Shown here piece by piece: positions 8,330 through 16,402 of a stretch of 64,000 nucleotides of DNA. The notes under the pieces were generated by a model. The model did not search any database and was not told the DNA's origin. It saw nothing but the letters and a program-made list of their open reading frames with translations. Position 1 is the stretch's first letter. Each line of letters opens with the position of its first letter. The translations under genes were made by a program, and so were the position numbers. Source of the DNA: Prosthecomicrobium pneumaticum (GTDB lineage Bacteria > Pseudomonadota > Alphaproteobacteria > Rhizobiales > Kaistiaceae). Location: contig NZ_JACHOO010000001.1 in the NCBI RefSeq assembly GCF_014199915.1, forward strand, positions 608,232 through 672,231, read 5' to 3'.

Positions 8330-9526
8330 TCACTCCAGTACATACAGCCCGACATCGATCGTGCCGCGGCGGAAGCCGGCCTCGCAATAGGCGAGGTAAT
8401 ATTCCCAGATCCGTTTGAAGCGCTGGTCGAAGCCCATCGCCTCGATCATCGGCCACACCTCGAGGAAGCGACGCCGCCATTCGGCGAGCGTGCGGGCATA
8501 GCTCGCCCCGAAGAACTCGGCTCCCGTCAGCCGCAGCCCGGCGCGCGCCGCCTCGTCGGCCATGATCGTCTTGGTCGGCAGCATGCCGCCCGGGAAGACA
8601 TAGCGCTGGATGAAGTCCGGCCGCCGCCGGTAATCCTCGAAGCGCGCCTCGTCGATGGTGATCGCCTGGACCACGGCACGGCCGCCGCGGGCGAGCCGGG
8701 CGCGCAACGCGCCGAAATAGTCCGTCCAGTACCGCGCGCCCACCGCCTCGATCATCTCGATCGAGACGATGCGGTCGAAGCTCTCCGTCACGTCGCGATA
8801 GTCCTGCAGGCGGACCTCGATCCGGCCGGCGAGGCCGAGCCGGGCCGCCCGCGCCTCGGCCTCGGCCTTCTGCTCGGTCGACAGCGTGATCGCGGTGACG
8901 TGCGCACCCGCCGCGGCGAGCCGCGCCGCGAGCGCGCCCCAGCCGCAGCCGATCTCGAGCACGCGCTGACCCGGCTCGAGCGCCAGCAGGGTGGCGATAC
9001 GGGCGATCTTCGCATCCTGCGCCGCCTCGAGGGTCTCGACCCGCGCATGCTCGTAGAGGGCCGAGGAATAGGTCATGCTCCGGTCGAGCCAGAGCCGGTA
9101 GAACTCGTTGCCGAGATCGTAGTGGAAGGCGATGTTGCGCCGGCTGCCCGCCCGGGTGTTGGTGCGGCGGAAGTGGCCGATCCGGCTCGCCAGCGCGGCG
9201 AAGGGGTTGCGGGCGACCGTGCGGCCGACCGCACCGAGATTGGCGGCGGCGAATTCGAGCAGGCGCGGCAGGTCGGGGGTCGACCAGTCGCCGGCGAAAT
9301 AGCCCTCGGCGAAGCCGAGATCGCCGTTCCACAGCATGCGGCGGAACAGCCGGTGAGAATGAAGCCGCAGCTCCGCCTCCGGGCCGTCCATCCGCCCGCG
9401 GCCAACCAGCCGGTCGCCCTCGGGGGTGACCACGATCAGCCGGCCATACTCGATCCGCGCCAGCAGCCGAGCCAGCACGGGGTGCCCTGGCTGCCGCGCG
9501 GCATCCGCCGTACCGATATCGTCCAT
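8330..9526 (-). CDS. Cyclopropane-fatty-acid-synthase-like SAM methyltransferase (no catalytic-loop Cys)
   Basis: A 398-residue enzyme that should methylate unsaturated phospholipid acyl chains using SAM. The family signature HYDLGNEFYRLWLD is at residues 135-148 and SAM motif I, VLEIGCGWGA, at 189-198. Where E. coli Cfa has a cysteine in YSCA, this one has a serine (YSSALY), which may mean the product is a methylated rather than cyclopropanated chain. Start ATG 9526 is two bases from the DUF1365 stop, so it is the last gene of the FAD oxidoreductase operon. The longer open frame upstream overlaps DUF1365 and is unlikely. Confidence 0.88.
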   Translation of the reverse strand: MDDIGTADAARQPGHPVLARLLARIEYGRLIVVTPEGDRLVGRGRMDGPEAELRLHSHRLFRRMLWNGDLGFAEGYFAGDWSTPDLPRLLEFAAANLGAVGRTVARNPFAALASRIGHFRRTNTRAGSRRNIAFHYDLGNEFYRLWLDRSMTYSSALYEHARVETLEAAQDAKIARIATLLALEPGQRVLEIGCGWGALAARLAAAGAHVTAITLSTEQKAEAEARAARLGLAGRIEVRLQDYRDVTESFDRIVSIEMIEAVGARYWTDYFGALRARLARGGRAVVQAITIDEARFEDYRRRPDFIQRYVFPGGMLPTKTIMADEAARAGLRLTGAEFFGASYARTLAEWRRRFLEVWPMIEAMGFDQRFKRIWEYYLAYCEAGFRRGTIDVGLYVLE

Positions 9527-9528
9527 GC

Positions 9529-10329
9529 TCACCGCCGCCGCTCCACGGGCAGAGCGACCGGTTCGCCGACGGTGACGAACTGCGCGGGCGCCGGCGGGCG
9601 CCGGCGGAAGCCGATCCCCTTCAGCCGGATCTTCAGCGCCTCCCAATGGATGCCGACGATCACCTTCAGCGTCATCGCCGGGAAAGCGAAGAAGGCGGCG
9701 AGCAACGCCCTGTCCGAAAGAGCCCGCCGCTCGCCGCGGAAGGCGGCGGCGAGCACGGGCTCCCCGGCGCTATAGGCGCCGATCGACACCGAAAGCGAGC
9801 TGCCCGGAGGGCGGATGGCGAATCGATAGGTCATGTCCATGTCGAGAAAGGGCGAGACATAGAAGCTCTTGTCCACCGTCTGCCGGATCGTCTCCTCCTC
9901 CGGCCGGTCGACGGCGATGAGATAGGCGTGCCGCTCCCCGAAGGTGTTGTTGACCTCGTAGACGATGGCCCGGAGCCGTCCTGCGGTTGTATAGCAGAAA
10001 TAGAGGGTGAGCGGGTTGAAGGCGTAGCCGAGAAGCCGCGGCATGGCGACGATGCGGATCGCCCCGATCGGGTCGGCGATGCCCGCCTCGACGAGATGGC
10101 CCTCGATCTGCGTCCGGAGCGGCGCGCCGCTGCCGTCGCCATGGTCCGCATCGTGGAAGCTGAACAGGTTGAACCGTCCGCGCGAGAAGAAGAGCAGCCG
10201 CCGGTCGAGCGCATCGAGCTCGTCGAGATCGATGAGCATCCAGAACATGCGGTAGTCGAGCCGGTGCCGGCGCGGGCTGATCCGCTGGTGCCAGACCCGG
10301 CCGGCATAGAGGGCGGAGACCTCGCTCAT
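9529..10329 (-). CDS. DUF1365 family protein
   Basis: A 266-residue protein recognised by its start (ALYAGRVWHQRISPRRHRLDY), the conserved FNLFSFHDADHGDG and GYAFNPLTLYFCY. It overlaps the FAD oxidoreductase stop by ATGA and is two bases from the methyltransferase start. The trio of FAD amine-oxidase-like protein, DUF1365 and CFA-like methylase recurs next to ECF sigma/anti-sigma pairs in alphaproteobacteria, and relatives in Rhodobacter belong to the singlet-oxygen regulon. The biochemical activity of DUF1365 is not established; acyl-chain modification is inferred from partners. Confidence 0.88.
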   Translation of the reverse strand: MSEVSALYAGRVWHQRISPRRHRLDYRMFWMLIDLDELDALDRRLLFFSRGRFNLFSFHDADHGDGSGAPLRTQIEGHLVEAGIADPIGAIRIVAMPRLLGYAFNPLTLYFCYTTAGRLRAIVYEVNNTFGERHAYLIAVDRPEEETIRQTVDKSFYVSPFLDMDMTYRFAIRPPGSSLSVSIGAYSAGEPVLAAAFRGERRALSDRALLAAFFAFPAMTLKVIVGIHWEALKIRLKGIGFRRRPPAPAQFVTVGEPVALPVERRR

Positions 10330-11666
10330 CCGGCGAGCCCGAGCGGTGCGGGGTGGAGCGCCGGCCGGGTGATGCGGATGCGGTCGGATTCACCCGCCAC
10401 CTGCCACGGCCGCCGCACGCCGCCGAGATCCTCGGCGACCGCGAGGCCGGATTGCAGCCCGTCTTCATGGAAGCCCGATCCGAAATGCGCGCCGCAGAAC
10501 CAGGTGTTGCCGACGCCCTGCAGCGACCACAGCCGTTCCTGCGCGGCGATCGCCGCCTGATCGAACAGCGGGTGCTGGTAGGTCTCGCGGCGGATCACGC
10601 TGTCCTCGCGCGGTGGCCGGAGCGGGTTGAGCGTCACGAAGAGCGGCACGTCGGAGCGCAGCTCCTGCAGACGGTTCATCCAGTAGGTCACCGACAGCCG
10701 CCGCTCCGCCCCGCTCGCGGACAGATAGTTCCAGCTCGACCATGCCGCCCGCCGCTTCGGCATCAGCGCGGCATCGCTGTGCAGCACCGCCTCATTGGTG
10801 CTGTAGCGGAAGGCGGAGAGCACGCGGCCCTCCTCCTCGGTCGGATCGGCGAGGAGCGCCAGCGCCTGGTCCGCATGGGTGCCGATCACCGCATGGTCGA
10901 AGCGGCGGACCGCGCCCGAACCGTCCGTGACCTCGACCCCGCCGGCGATGCGCCGGAGCGCCTTGACCGGATTGCCGGTCTCGATCCGGTCGGCGAAGCC
11001 GCGCGTCAGCCGCTCGACATAGACCCGGCTGCCGCCGTCGACGGTCCGCCATTGCGGCCGGCCGACGAGTTGCAGCAGCCCGTGATTGTCGCAGAAGCGG
11101 ATGAAGGCGGCGGCCGGATAGTCGCCGATCTCGAGCGCCGGGGTCGACCAGATCGCCGCCGCCATCGGATAGAGATGGTCCTCCCGAACCGCCCGGCCAT
11201 AGCCGCGGGCGTCGAGATAGGCGTCGAGCGTCATGTGGGCGATGCCGCTGTCGCGCGGCGCCTCGCGATAGAAGCGCAGCAGATCGCGCAGCATGGTCCA
11301 GAACCGGCGGCTCACGAGATTGCCCGGTTGCGCGAGGAGGCCCGAGGGTGAGCCGGCATATTCGAGCCGCCCGTCGTCGAGCGAGACCGCGAACGACATG
11401 TTCGACCGCCTGGTCGGCACGCCGAGATGCCGGAACAGCGCCGTCAGGTTCGGATAGGTCGCCTCGTTATAGACGATGAAGCCCGTGTCGACCGGCTGAG
11501 TGCCCGCCATCACGGTGTTGCTGTGGCCGCCGGTCCGCTTGTCCGCCTCGAACACCGTGACCCGGTGGCGCTGCGACAGCAGCCAGGCGGCGGAAAGGCC
11601 GGATATGCCGCTGCCGATGATCGCTATGTCGAGACCGGCCGCCGCGCCGGTCGGGGGATTGCGCAT
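10326..11666 (-). CDS. FAD-dependent amine-oxidase-like oxidoreductase
   Basis: A 446-residue flavoprotein. The FAD-binding Rossmann loop is IAIIGSGISGLSAAWLL (residues 14-30), followed by the acidic residue in TVFEAD and the RTGGHS loop; the C-terminal FAD-contacting region is WFCGAHFGSGFHEDGLQSG. This belongs to the NAD(P)-binding Rossmann/amine oxidase-like group that travels with DUF1365 and CFA-like genes. It is the first gene of a three-gene operon whose promoter matches the RpoE consensus. A role in desaturating or oxidising phospholipid acyl chains, as in furan fatty acid synthesis, is inference. Confidence 0.88.
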   Translation of the reverse strand: MRNPPTGAAAGLDIAIIGSGISGLSAAWLLSQRHRVTVFEADKRTGGHSNTVMAGTQPVDTGFIVYNEATYPNLTALFRHLGVPTRRSNMSFAVSLDDGRLEYAGSPSGLLAQPGNLVSRRFWTMLRDLLRFYREAPRDSGIAHMTLDAYLDARGYGRAVREDHLYPMAAAIWSTPALEIGDYPAAAFIRFCDNHGLLQLVGRPQWRTVDGGSRVYVERLTRGFADRIETGNPVKALRRIAGGVEVTDGSGAVRRFDHAVIGTHADQALALLADPTEEEGRVLSAFRYSTNEAVLHSDAALMPKRRAAWSSWNYLSASGAERRLSVTYWMNRLQELRSDVPLFVTLNPLRPPREDSVIRRETYQHPLFDQAAIAAQERLWSLQGVGNTWFCGAHFGSGFHEDGLQSGLAVAEDLGGVRRPWQVAGESDRIRITRPALHPAPLGLAG

Positions 11667-11710
11667 CAGGCGCTCCGCAGGTGTGGAAAGTCGGTCGTCG
11701 ATTGCCTACC

Positions 11711-11739
11711 CTCTACGGCCATCCGGCGAACCCGGATCA
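11711..11739 (-). promoter_or_regulatory. RpoE promoter for the FAD oxidoreductase operon
   Basis: On the minus strand: TGATCC (11739-11734), 18-bp spacer, TAGAG (11715-11711). Transcription would begin about 40 bases before the start codon at 11666. Confidence 0.78.
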
Positions 11740-11789
11740 CCGGTTGTCGCGGCGGCGCGATGCCGGCAAGAAAAAGCCGGGCCGCCCGC

Positions 11790-11818
11790 TGATCCGCGGT
11801 GTGCCGGGGCGCGTAACA
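11790..11818 (+). promoter_or_regulatory. Autoregulatory RpoE promoter
   Basis: TGATCC (11790-11795), 18-bp spacer, TAACA (11814-11818). The predicted start of transcription (about 11825) coincides with the first ATG of rpoE, so either the message is leaderless or translation starts at ATG 11897. Confidence 0.75.
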
Positions 11819-11824
11819 GGGAGC

Positions 11825-12475
11825 ATGAACGCCCTTGAGCCGAGTGCCGTCTCCGTCAAGCCGGTCGCCCCGCGGCCGCCGCGTCGCGTCGTGCGCATGA
11901 GCACCGCGCCGCCCGACGAGATGACGCTGTCGCCGGAGGCGCAGGTGCGGCTCGTCGCGGCGATCGCCGCATCGGCCGACCGGCAGGCCTATGCCATCCT
12001 CTTTCGCCACTTCGCCCCCCGCGTGAAGACCTTCCTGATGCGCTCCGGTCTACCGGCCCTGACTGCCGAGGAGCTTGCACAGGAGACGCTTCTGAGCGTC
12101 TGGCGGAAGGCCTCCTATTTCGATCCCGGCCGGGCCGGCGTCGCGACATGGATCTTTACGATCGCCCGGAACTTGAGGATCGACCACCTGCGCCAGCAGC
12201 GGCGGCGCGATGTGCAGGAGGAGGACCCGAGCGAGGAGGCCGACGCGCCGCCGACGGGCGAGGCCGTGCTGATCACCGCCGAGCGCGAGGCGATCGTCCG
12301 GCGGGCGCTGACCCAGCTCTCGGACGAACAGGCGACCGTCGTGAAGCTCTCCTATTTCGGAGAAAAACCCCATTCCGAGATCGCGAGCGAACTCGGCATT
12401 CCGATCGGCACGGTGAAATCCCGCATTCGCCTCGCCATGCTCCGCCTCCGGGCGCTTGTGGACGACCTTCGATGA
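11825..12475 (+). CDS. rpoE: ECF sigma factor RpoE, singlet-oxygen type (ECF11)
   Basis: A 216-residue sigma factor. Region 2 reads LFRHFAPRVKTFLMRSG, EELAQETLLSVWRKA and VATWIFTIARNLRID; region 4 has GEKPHSEIASELGIPIGTVKSRI. These match Rhodobacter RpoE closely, and the next gene is its zinc anti-sigma ChrR, overlapping by ATGA. The start is ambiguous: ATG 11825 lies at the predicted transcription start, while ATG 11897 (MSTAPPDEMTL) gives 192 residues with no clear ribosome site. RpoE activates membrane-lipid and protective genes when singlet oxygen or peroxides trigger ChrR loss. Confidence 0.93.
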   Translation: MNALEPSAVSVKPVAPRPPRRVVRMSTAPPDEMTLSPEAQVRLVAAIAASADRQAYAILFRHFAPRVKTFLMRSGLPALTAEELAQETLLSVWRKASYFDPGRAGVATWIFTIARNLRIDHLRQQRRRDVQEEDPSEEADAPPTGEAVLITAEREAIVRRALTQLSDEQATVVKLSYFGEKPHSEIASELGIPIGTVKSRIRLAMLRLRALVDDLR

Positions 12476-13131
12476 CCATCAACCACCATCCGAGCGAGGA
12501 ATCGATCGCCCGTTATGCCGCCGGCCGCCTGGAAGCCGGACCGGCGCTCGTCCTCTCCGTACACCTCGCCGGCTGCCCGCATTGCCGAGGCCTTCTGCGA
12601 ACCTTCGAGGCGGTCGGCGGGGCGCTGATCGAGGACATGCCGCCCGCCGAGATGGCGGAGGACGCGCTCGAGGTCGCCCTCGCCCGGCTCGATGCGGACG
12701 CGCAGCGCCCGGCGCGCCGCGTGTCCGCGCCACAGCAGCTCGCACCGCGCCTCGGCGATGTCGAATTGCCGGCCGCGCTCGCCGGCTGCGAGATCGGTCC
12801 GTGGCGATGGATGGGGCCGGGCTTCCGTCTCAGCCGCGTCCGGCTGCCCGGCGAGCCCGACGCCAACATTCTGCTGATGCGGATCTCCGCGGGCCGCAAG
12901 ATGCCGGAGCACGGCCATACCGGCCGGGAGTTCACGCAGATCCTGTCCGGCTCCTTCTCCGATTCGAACGGGCGTTACCGCGCCGGCGACCTCGCCGAGG
13001 AGGATTCCGAGACCGAACACCAGCCGATCGTCGACCGCGAGAGCGAGTGCATCTGCCTCGCCGCGGTCGAGGGCCGCATGAAGCTGCAGGGCTTCGTCGC
13101 CCGGATGGTCCAGCCGCTGCTCGGCTTCTGA
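12472..13131 (+). CDS. chrR: Zinc anti-sigma factor ChrR
   Basis: A 219-residue anti-sigma factor that holds RpoE inactive until singlet oxygen. The N-terminal zinc site is complete: H6, H31, C35 and C38 (HLAGCPHC), the same numbering as Rhodobacter ChrR. The C-terminal cupin keeps its metal residues H147, H149, E153 and H183 (EHGHTGREF and ETEHQ), which in the studied protein are needed for the singlet-oxygen response. It overlaps rpoE by four bases and heads into the hydrolase gene after seven bases. The domain pair confirms the regulatory system. Confidence 0.95.
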   Translation: MTINHHPSEESIARYAAGRLEAGPALVLSVHLAGCPHCRGLLRTFEAVGGALIEDMPPAEMAEDALEVALARLDADAQRPARRVSAPQQLAPRLGDVELPAALAGCEIGPWRWMGPGFRLSRVRLPGEPDANILLMRISAGRKMPEHGHTGREFTQILSGSFSDSNGRYRAGDLAEEDSETEHQPIVDRESECICLAAVEGRMKLQGFVARMVQPLLGF

Positions 13132-13138
13132 CCACCCG

Positions 13139-14020
13139 ATGGTACGCGCGCTCGCGCTCGGCCTGCTCGGCCTCGCGACGGCTGCGGGGGCATCGGCCGC
13201 CCTCGCCCCGGTCGGCGCGCTCAACCTGATCGCCCGGCTCGGCGGCGGCTATTCGCTCGAGCGCGACATCGCCTACGGCCCCCTGCCGCGCCAGCGTCTC
13301 GACGTCTACAGCCCTCGACGCGCTCCGGCCGATGCGCCCGTCGCGGTCTTCTTCTATGGCGGCAGCTGGGAGAGCGGCGAAAAGGCGATGTACCGTTTCG
13401 TCGGCGCCGCGCTCGCCAATCGCGGCATCGTCACGGTGATCCCGGATTACCGGGTCTACCCGGACGTCCGCTTTCCGACCTTCCTCGAGGACGCCGCGCG
13501 CGCGGTGGCCTCGGCGCGCCGCAGCGTGTCGCCCGGCGCGCCGGTCTTCCTGATCGGCCATTCGGCCGGCGCCCACATCGCCGCCATGCTGGCGCTCGAT
13601 CCGCAATGGCTGGACGGCGTCGGCCTCACGCCGCAGCACGACGTCGCCGGCCTCGTCGGCCTGTCCGGCCCCTATGACTTCCTGCCGCTCCACAGCGCGA
13701 CGCTGAAGGCGATCTTCGGCCCGGGCGAGACGCTCGCCCGCACCCAGCCGATCGAGTTCGTCGGACCGGGCGCGCCGCCCGCTTTCCTCGCCACCGGCCG
13801 GCGTGACACGGTGGTCGATCCCGGCAACACGGAGCGCCTCGGCGAACGGATCCGTTCGGCCGGCGGCGACGTAGAAACCCGCATCTATGACCGGGTGAGC
13901 CACCAGACCATGATCGGCGCCTTCTCCTTCCCCCTTCGGCCGCTCGCGCCCGTCCTCGCCGACGTGGCCGCCTTCATCCGCCGCGACGCCCCGGCCGCGT
14001 GGGAGCGCGTCCGCCGATGA
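13139..14020 (+). CDS. Alpha/beta hydrolase (carboxylesterase type), membrane-anchored or exported
   Basis: A 293-residue hydrolase. The N-terminus (MVRALALGLLGLATAAGASAAL) is a signal peptide or anchor. Visible catalytic features are the oxyanion loop FYGGSWESG, the nucleophile elbow GHSAGAH, a late aspartate in GRRDTVVDPGNT and histidine in RVSHQTM. It belongs to the acetyl-esterase/BD-FAE-like group. It follows chrR by seven bases and overlaps the DUF1295 gene by ATGA, so it is in the rpoE operon. It may release or remodel oxidised acyl chains; that is inferred from context. Confidence 0.85.
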   Translation: MVRALALGLLGLATAAGASAALAPVGALNLIARLGGGYSLERDIAYGPLPRQRLDVYSPRRAPADAPVAVFFYGGSWESGEKAMYRFVGAALANRGIVTVIPDYRVYPDVRFPTFLEDAARAVASARRSVSPGAPVFLIGHSAGAHIAAMLALDPQWLDGVGLTPQHDVAGLVGLSGPYDFLPLHSATLKAIFGPGETLARTQPIEFVGPGAPPAFLATGRRDTVVDPGNTERLGERIRSAGGDVETRIYDRVSHQTMIGAFSFPLRPLAPVLADVAAFIRRDAPAAWERVRR

Positions 14021-14847
14021 GCGTCGGGCTTCTCGTCCTCCTCCTCGCCCTCGGCCTCGCGGCCGTGATGGCGTTCGCCTGGTCCGCCGTGGTGCGGAGC
14101 GGCAAGTCGGGCTTCGCCGACGCCGTCTGGTCGATCGGGACCGGCGCCGCCTGCGCGATCGCGGCGATCGTGCCCTCGGTCGGCGCCGCGCCGAGCCTGC
14201 GCCAGGGCGTGATGGCGGCGCTCCTCCTCCTCTGGGGTCTGCGGCTCGGGCTCCACATCGCCGGCCGTGCCGCGCATGGCGACGATCCGCGCTATGCCGA
14301 ACTGAAGAAGCAATGGGGCGCGCGCTATCGCAGCCGGCTCTTCCTGTTCCTGCAGATCCAGGCCGCCGCCTCGCTCGTGCTCGCCGTCTCGGTCATCGCC
14401 GCCGCCCGCAATCCGGCGCCGGATTTCGGGCTCGCCGACTGGATCGCGGTGGCGATCGTCGCCGTCGCCGTCGCCGGCGAGGCGATCGCGGACCGCCAGC
14501 TCGCCGCTTTCCGTGCCGATCCGCGCAACAAGGGCCGGGTCTGCGATGTCGGCCTCTGGGGCCTGTCGCGCCACCCCAACTACTTCTTCGAATGGCTGGT
14601 CTGGATGGCCCTCCCGTTCTTCGCCTTCGACGCGAGCGGCGGCCATCCCTTCGGCTTCGTCGCCCTCGCGGCACCGGCGCTGATGTACTGGCTGCTCGTC
14701 CGCGTCTCGGGCATTCCGCCGCTCGAGGAACACATGCTGCGCTCGCGCGGCGCCGCCTTCCGCGCCTATCAGCGCCGCGTCAACGCCTTCTGGCCCGGCC
14801 CGCCGCGCCCCGAGACACAGACCGTCGAGAGGAACCCGTCGCCATGA
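14017..14847 (+). CDS. DUF1295 membrane protein (steroid 5-alpha-reductase-like)
   Basis: A 276-residue polytopic membrane protein with about six hydrophobic segments. The C-terminal signature CDVGLWGLSRHPNYFFEWL and PPLEEHMLRSRGAAFRAYQ is that of DUF1295, related to steroid 5-alpha reductases and isoprenylcysteine methyltransferases. It overlaps both neighbours by ATGA. In this operon it likely reduces or otherwise modifies a double bond in membrane lipids. NAD(P)H dependence is expected from the family but not demonstrated here. Confidence 0.88.
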   Translation: MSVGLLVLLLALGLAAVMAFAWSAVVRSGKSGFADAVWSIGTGAACAIAAIVPSVGAAPSLRQGVMAALLLLWGLRLGLHIAGRAAHGDDPRYAELKKQWGARYRSRLFLFLQIQAAASLVLAVSVIAAARNPAPDFGLADWIAVAIVAVAVAGEAIADRQLAAFRADPRNKGRVCDVGLWGLSRHPNYFFEWLVWMALPFFAFDASGGHPFGFVALAAPALMYWLLVRVSGIPPLEEHMLRSRGAAFRAYQRRVNAFWPGPPRPETQTVERNPSP

Positions 14848-15872
14848 GCGTCGTCGCCAGCGCCATCCGCACCGTCGAGCGCACGCCCCTGCCCGATCCG
14901 CTGACCCGGGCGGGAATCTCCCTCCTCGTCGGCCGCACCCGCCGCCGCCTCGCGGGCGAAAGGGATCGCGATCCGGATTTCGCCCGGTCGATGGTCGAGC
15001 ATCCGATCGCCGAGCACACCGACGCGGCGAACGACCAGCATTACGAACTCCCGCCGGCCTTCTTCGGCCATGTGCTGGGGCCGCGCCGGAAATACTCGTG
15101 CTGTCTCTACCCGACCGGCCGCGAGACCCTCGCCGAGGCCGAGCTTCTGGCGCTCGAAGAGACCGTCGCCCATGCCGGCCTCGCCGACGGGCAGCACATT
15201 CTGGAGCTCGGCTGCGGCTGGGGCTCGCTCACCCTCTTCATGGCCGAGCGCTTCCCGAATGCGCGGATCACCGCGGTCTCGAATTCGAGCGGCCAGCGGC
15301 TCCATATCGAGGCGGAGGCGGCACGGCGCGGCCTGTCGAACGTCACCGTCGTGACCGCGGATATGAACGGCTTTGCACCGTCGGGCCTGTTCGACCGCGT
15401 CGTCTCGGTCGAGATGTTCGAGCACATGTCGAACTGGCGAGCCCTTCTCGCGCTCGTCCGCTCCTGGATCGCGCCCGACGGCCGGCTCTTCCTGCACGTC
15501 TTCTCGCACGAGCGGCAGCCCTATCGCTTCGACCACCGCAATCCGCAGGACTGGATCGCCCAGCATTTCTTCACCGGTGGCATCATGCCGAGCCATCGCC
15601 TGATCCGGCAGTTCTCCGAGAGCTTCGCGGTCGAGGACGAGTGGCGCTGGAACGGCACGCATTACCGCCGCACCGCCGATAACTGGCTCGAGAATTTCGA
15701 CGCGCGGCGCGCCGCGATCGATCCGATCCTCGAAAGCGTCTATGGCGGCGACGCGGCGCTGTGGGCGCGCCGCTGGCGGCTGTTCTTCCTCGCAACGGCC
15801 GGGCTGTTCGGCCATGCCGAGGGCCGCGAATGGGGCGTCAGCCATTACCGCCTGCGGCCGCGCAGCGCCTGA
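14844..15872 (+). CDS. Second CFA-synthase-like SAM methyltransferase
   Basis: A 342-residue SAM-dependent methyltransferase, shorter than classical Cfa and of a different branch from the one at 8330. SAM motif I is ILELGCGWGSL (119-129), followed by ITAVSNS and VVSVEMFEHM. The catalytic-loop region reads KYSCCLYP and so keeps cysteine, unlike the first copy. It ends the rpoE operon, overlapping DUF1295 by ATGA. Such proteins are often labelled cyclopropane-fatty-acyl-phospholipid synthase. Having two distinct acyl methylases under one sigma factor suggests sequential or alternative lipid modifications. Confidence 0.88.
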   Translation: MSVVASAIRTVERTPLPDPLTRAGISLLVGRTRRRLAGERDRDPDFARSMVEHPIAEHTDAANDQHYELPPAFFGHVLGPRRKYSCCLYPTGRETLAEAELLALEETVAHAGLADGQHILELGCGWGSLTLFMAERFPNARITAVSNSSGQRLHIEAEAARRGLSNVTVVTADMNGFAPSGLFDRVVSVEMFEHMSNWRALLALVRSWIAPDGRLFLHVFSHERQPYRFDHRNPQDWIAQHFFTGGIMPSHRLIRQFSESFAVEDEWRWNGTHYRRTADNWLENFDARRAAIDPILESVYGGDAALWARRWRLFFLATAGLFGHAEGREWGVSHYRLRPRSA

Positions 15873-15880
15873 AGCGGAGT

Positions 15881-15901
15881 GCCGCGGCGATCGTCCGCGG
15901 C
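15881..15901. terminator. Hairpin between convergent genes
   Basis: Perfect 7-bp stem GCCGCGG/CCGCGGC around a 7-base loop, in the gap between the rpoE operon and the DUF2177 gene. It has no T-run on either strand, so termination is only probable. Confidence 0.4.
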
Positions 15902-15941
15902 TCCGATCGCCCGCCCGACCTCGGTCCGCCCGGTGGCGGCG

Positions 15942-16349
15942 CTACCGCCGATCCACCCGCTTTGCGACGATGAGCCCCACGGTCGCGGCGAGGCCGGTGA
16001 CGAAGGTGCCCCAGGCGAGATCGGCGACGGTCAGCACGGGCGACCAGACGGCGAGCGTCGCCTGATTGGTGAGATCGTAGGTCGCATAGGCGCAGAAGCC
16101 GAACGCCCCGCCCCTCAGCGCCGCGGCCGCAAGCCCGCGCCGGCGCGACGGATGAACGGCGAAGAACACGATGCCGGCGACATAGATCAGGTAGAAGAGG
16201 CCCGCCGCCACGAGATCGGGTTCGGCCCGCAGGATCGGCCCGAGCACCGGCCGATAGAGCACCCCGCTCATGCCGACGAGCCACACCGCATCGACGGCGA
16301 GAAAGGCGACGAGGGTCGCGGGATAGGCGACGGCGACAAATCGGGACAT
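15942..16349 (-). CDS. DUF2177 membrane protein
   Basis: A 135-residue protein with four transmembrane segments and the family landmarks VDAVWL near the N-terminus and GGAFGFCAYATYDLTNQATL in the third helix. Start ATG 16349 has AGGAGCG in front. Its own RpoE-type promoter lies 25-53 bp upstream, so it should be induced together with the chrR operon. DUF2177 proteins are frequent companions of ECF sigma/ChrR loci; activity is unknown. Confidence 0.88.
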   Translation of the reverse strand: MSRFVAVAYPATLVAFLAVDAVWLVGMSGVLYRPVLGPILRAEPDLVAAGLFYLIYVAGIVFFAVHPSRRRGLAAAALRGGAFGFCAYATYDLTNQATLAVWSPVLTVADLAWGTFVTGLAATVGLIVAKRVDRR

Positions 16350-16373
16350 CGGGCGCTCCTTCGGCTCGCAATC

Positions 16374-16402
16374 CCTTACGAGCACCAGCCCGGTCCGGAT
16401 CA
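16374..16402 (-). promoter_or_regulatory. RpoE promoter for the DUF2177 gene
   Basis: On the minus strand: TGATCC (16402-16397), 18-bp spacer, TAAGG (16378-16374). The -35 hexamer overlaps the stop codon (16402-16400) of the upstream membrane-protein gene. The expected leader is about 20 bases and includes AGGAGCG. Confidence 0.75.
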
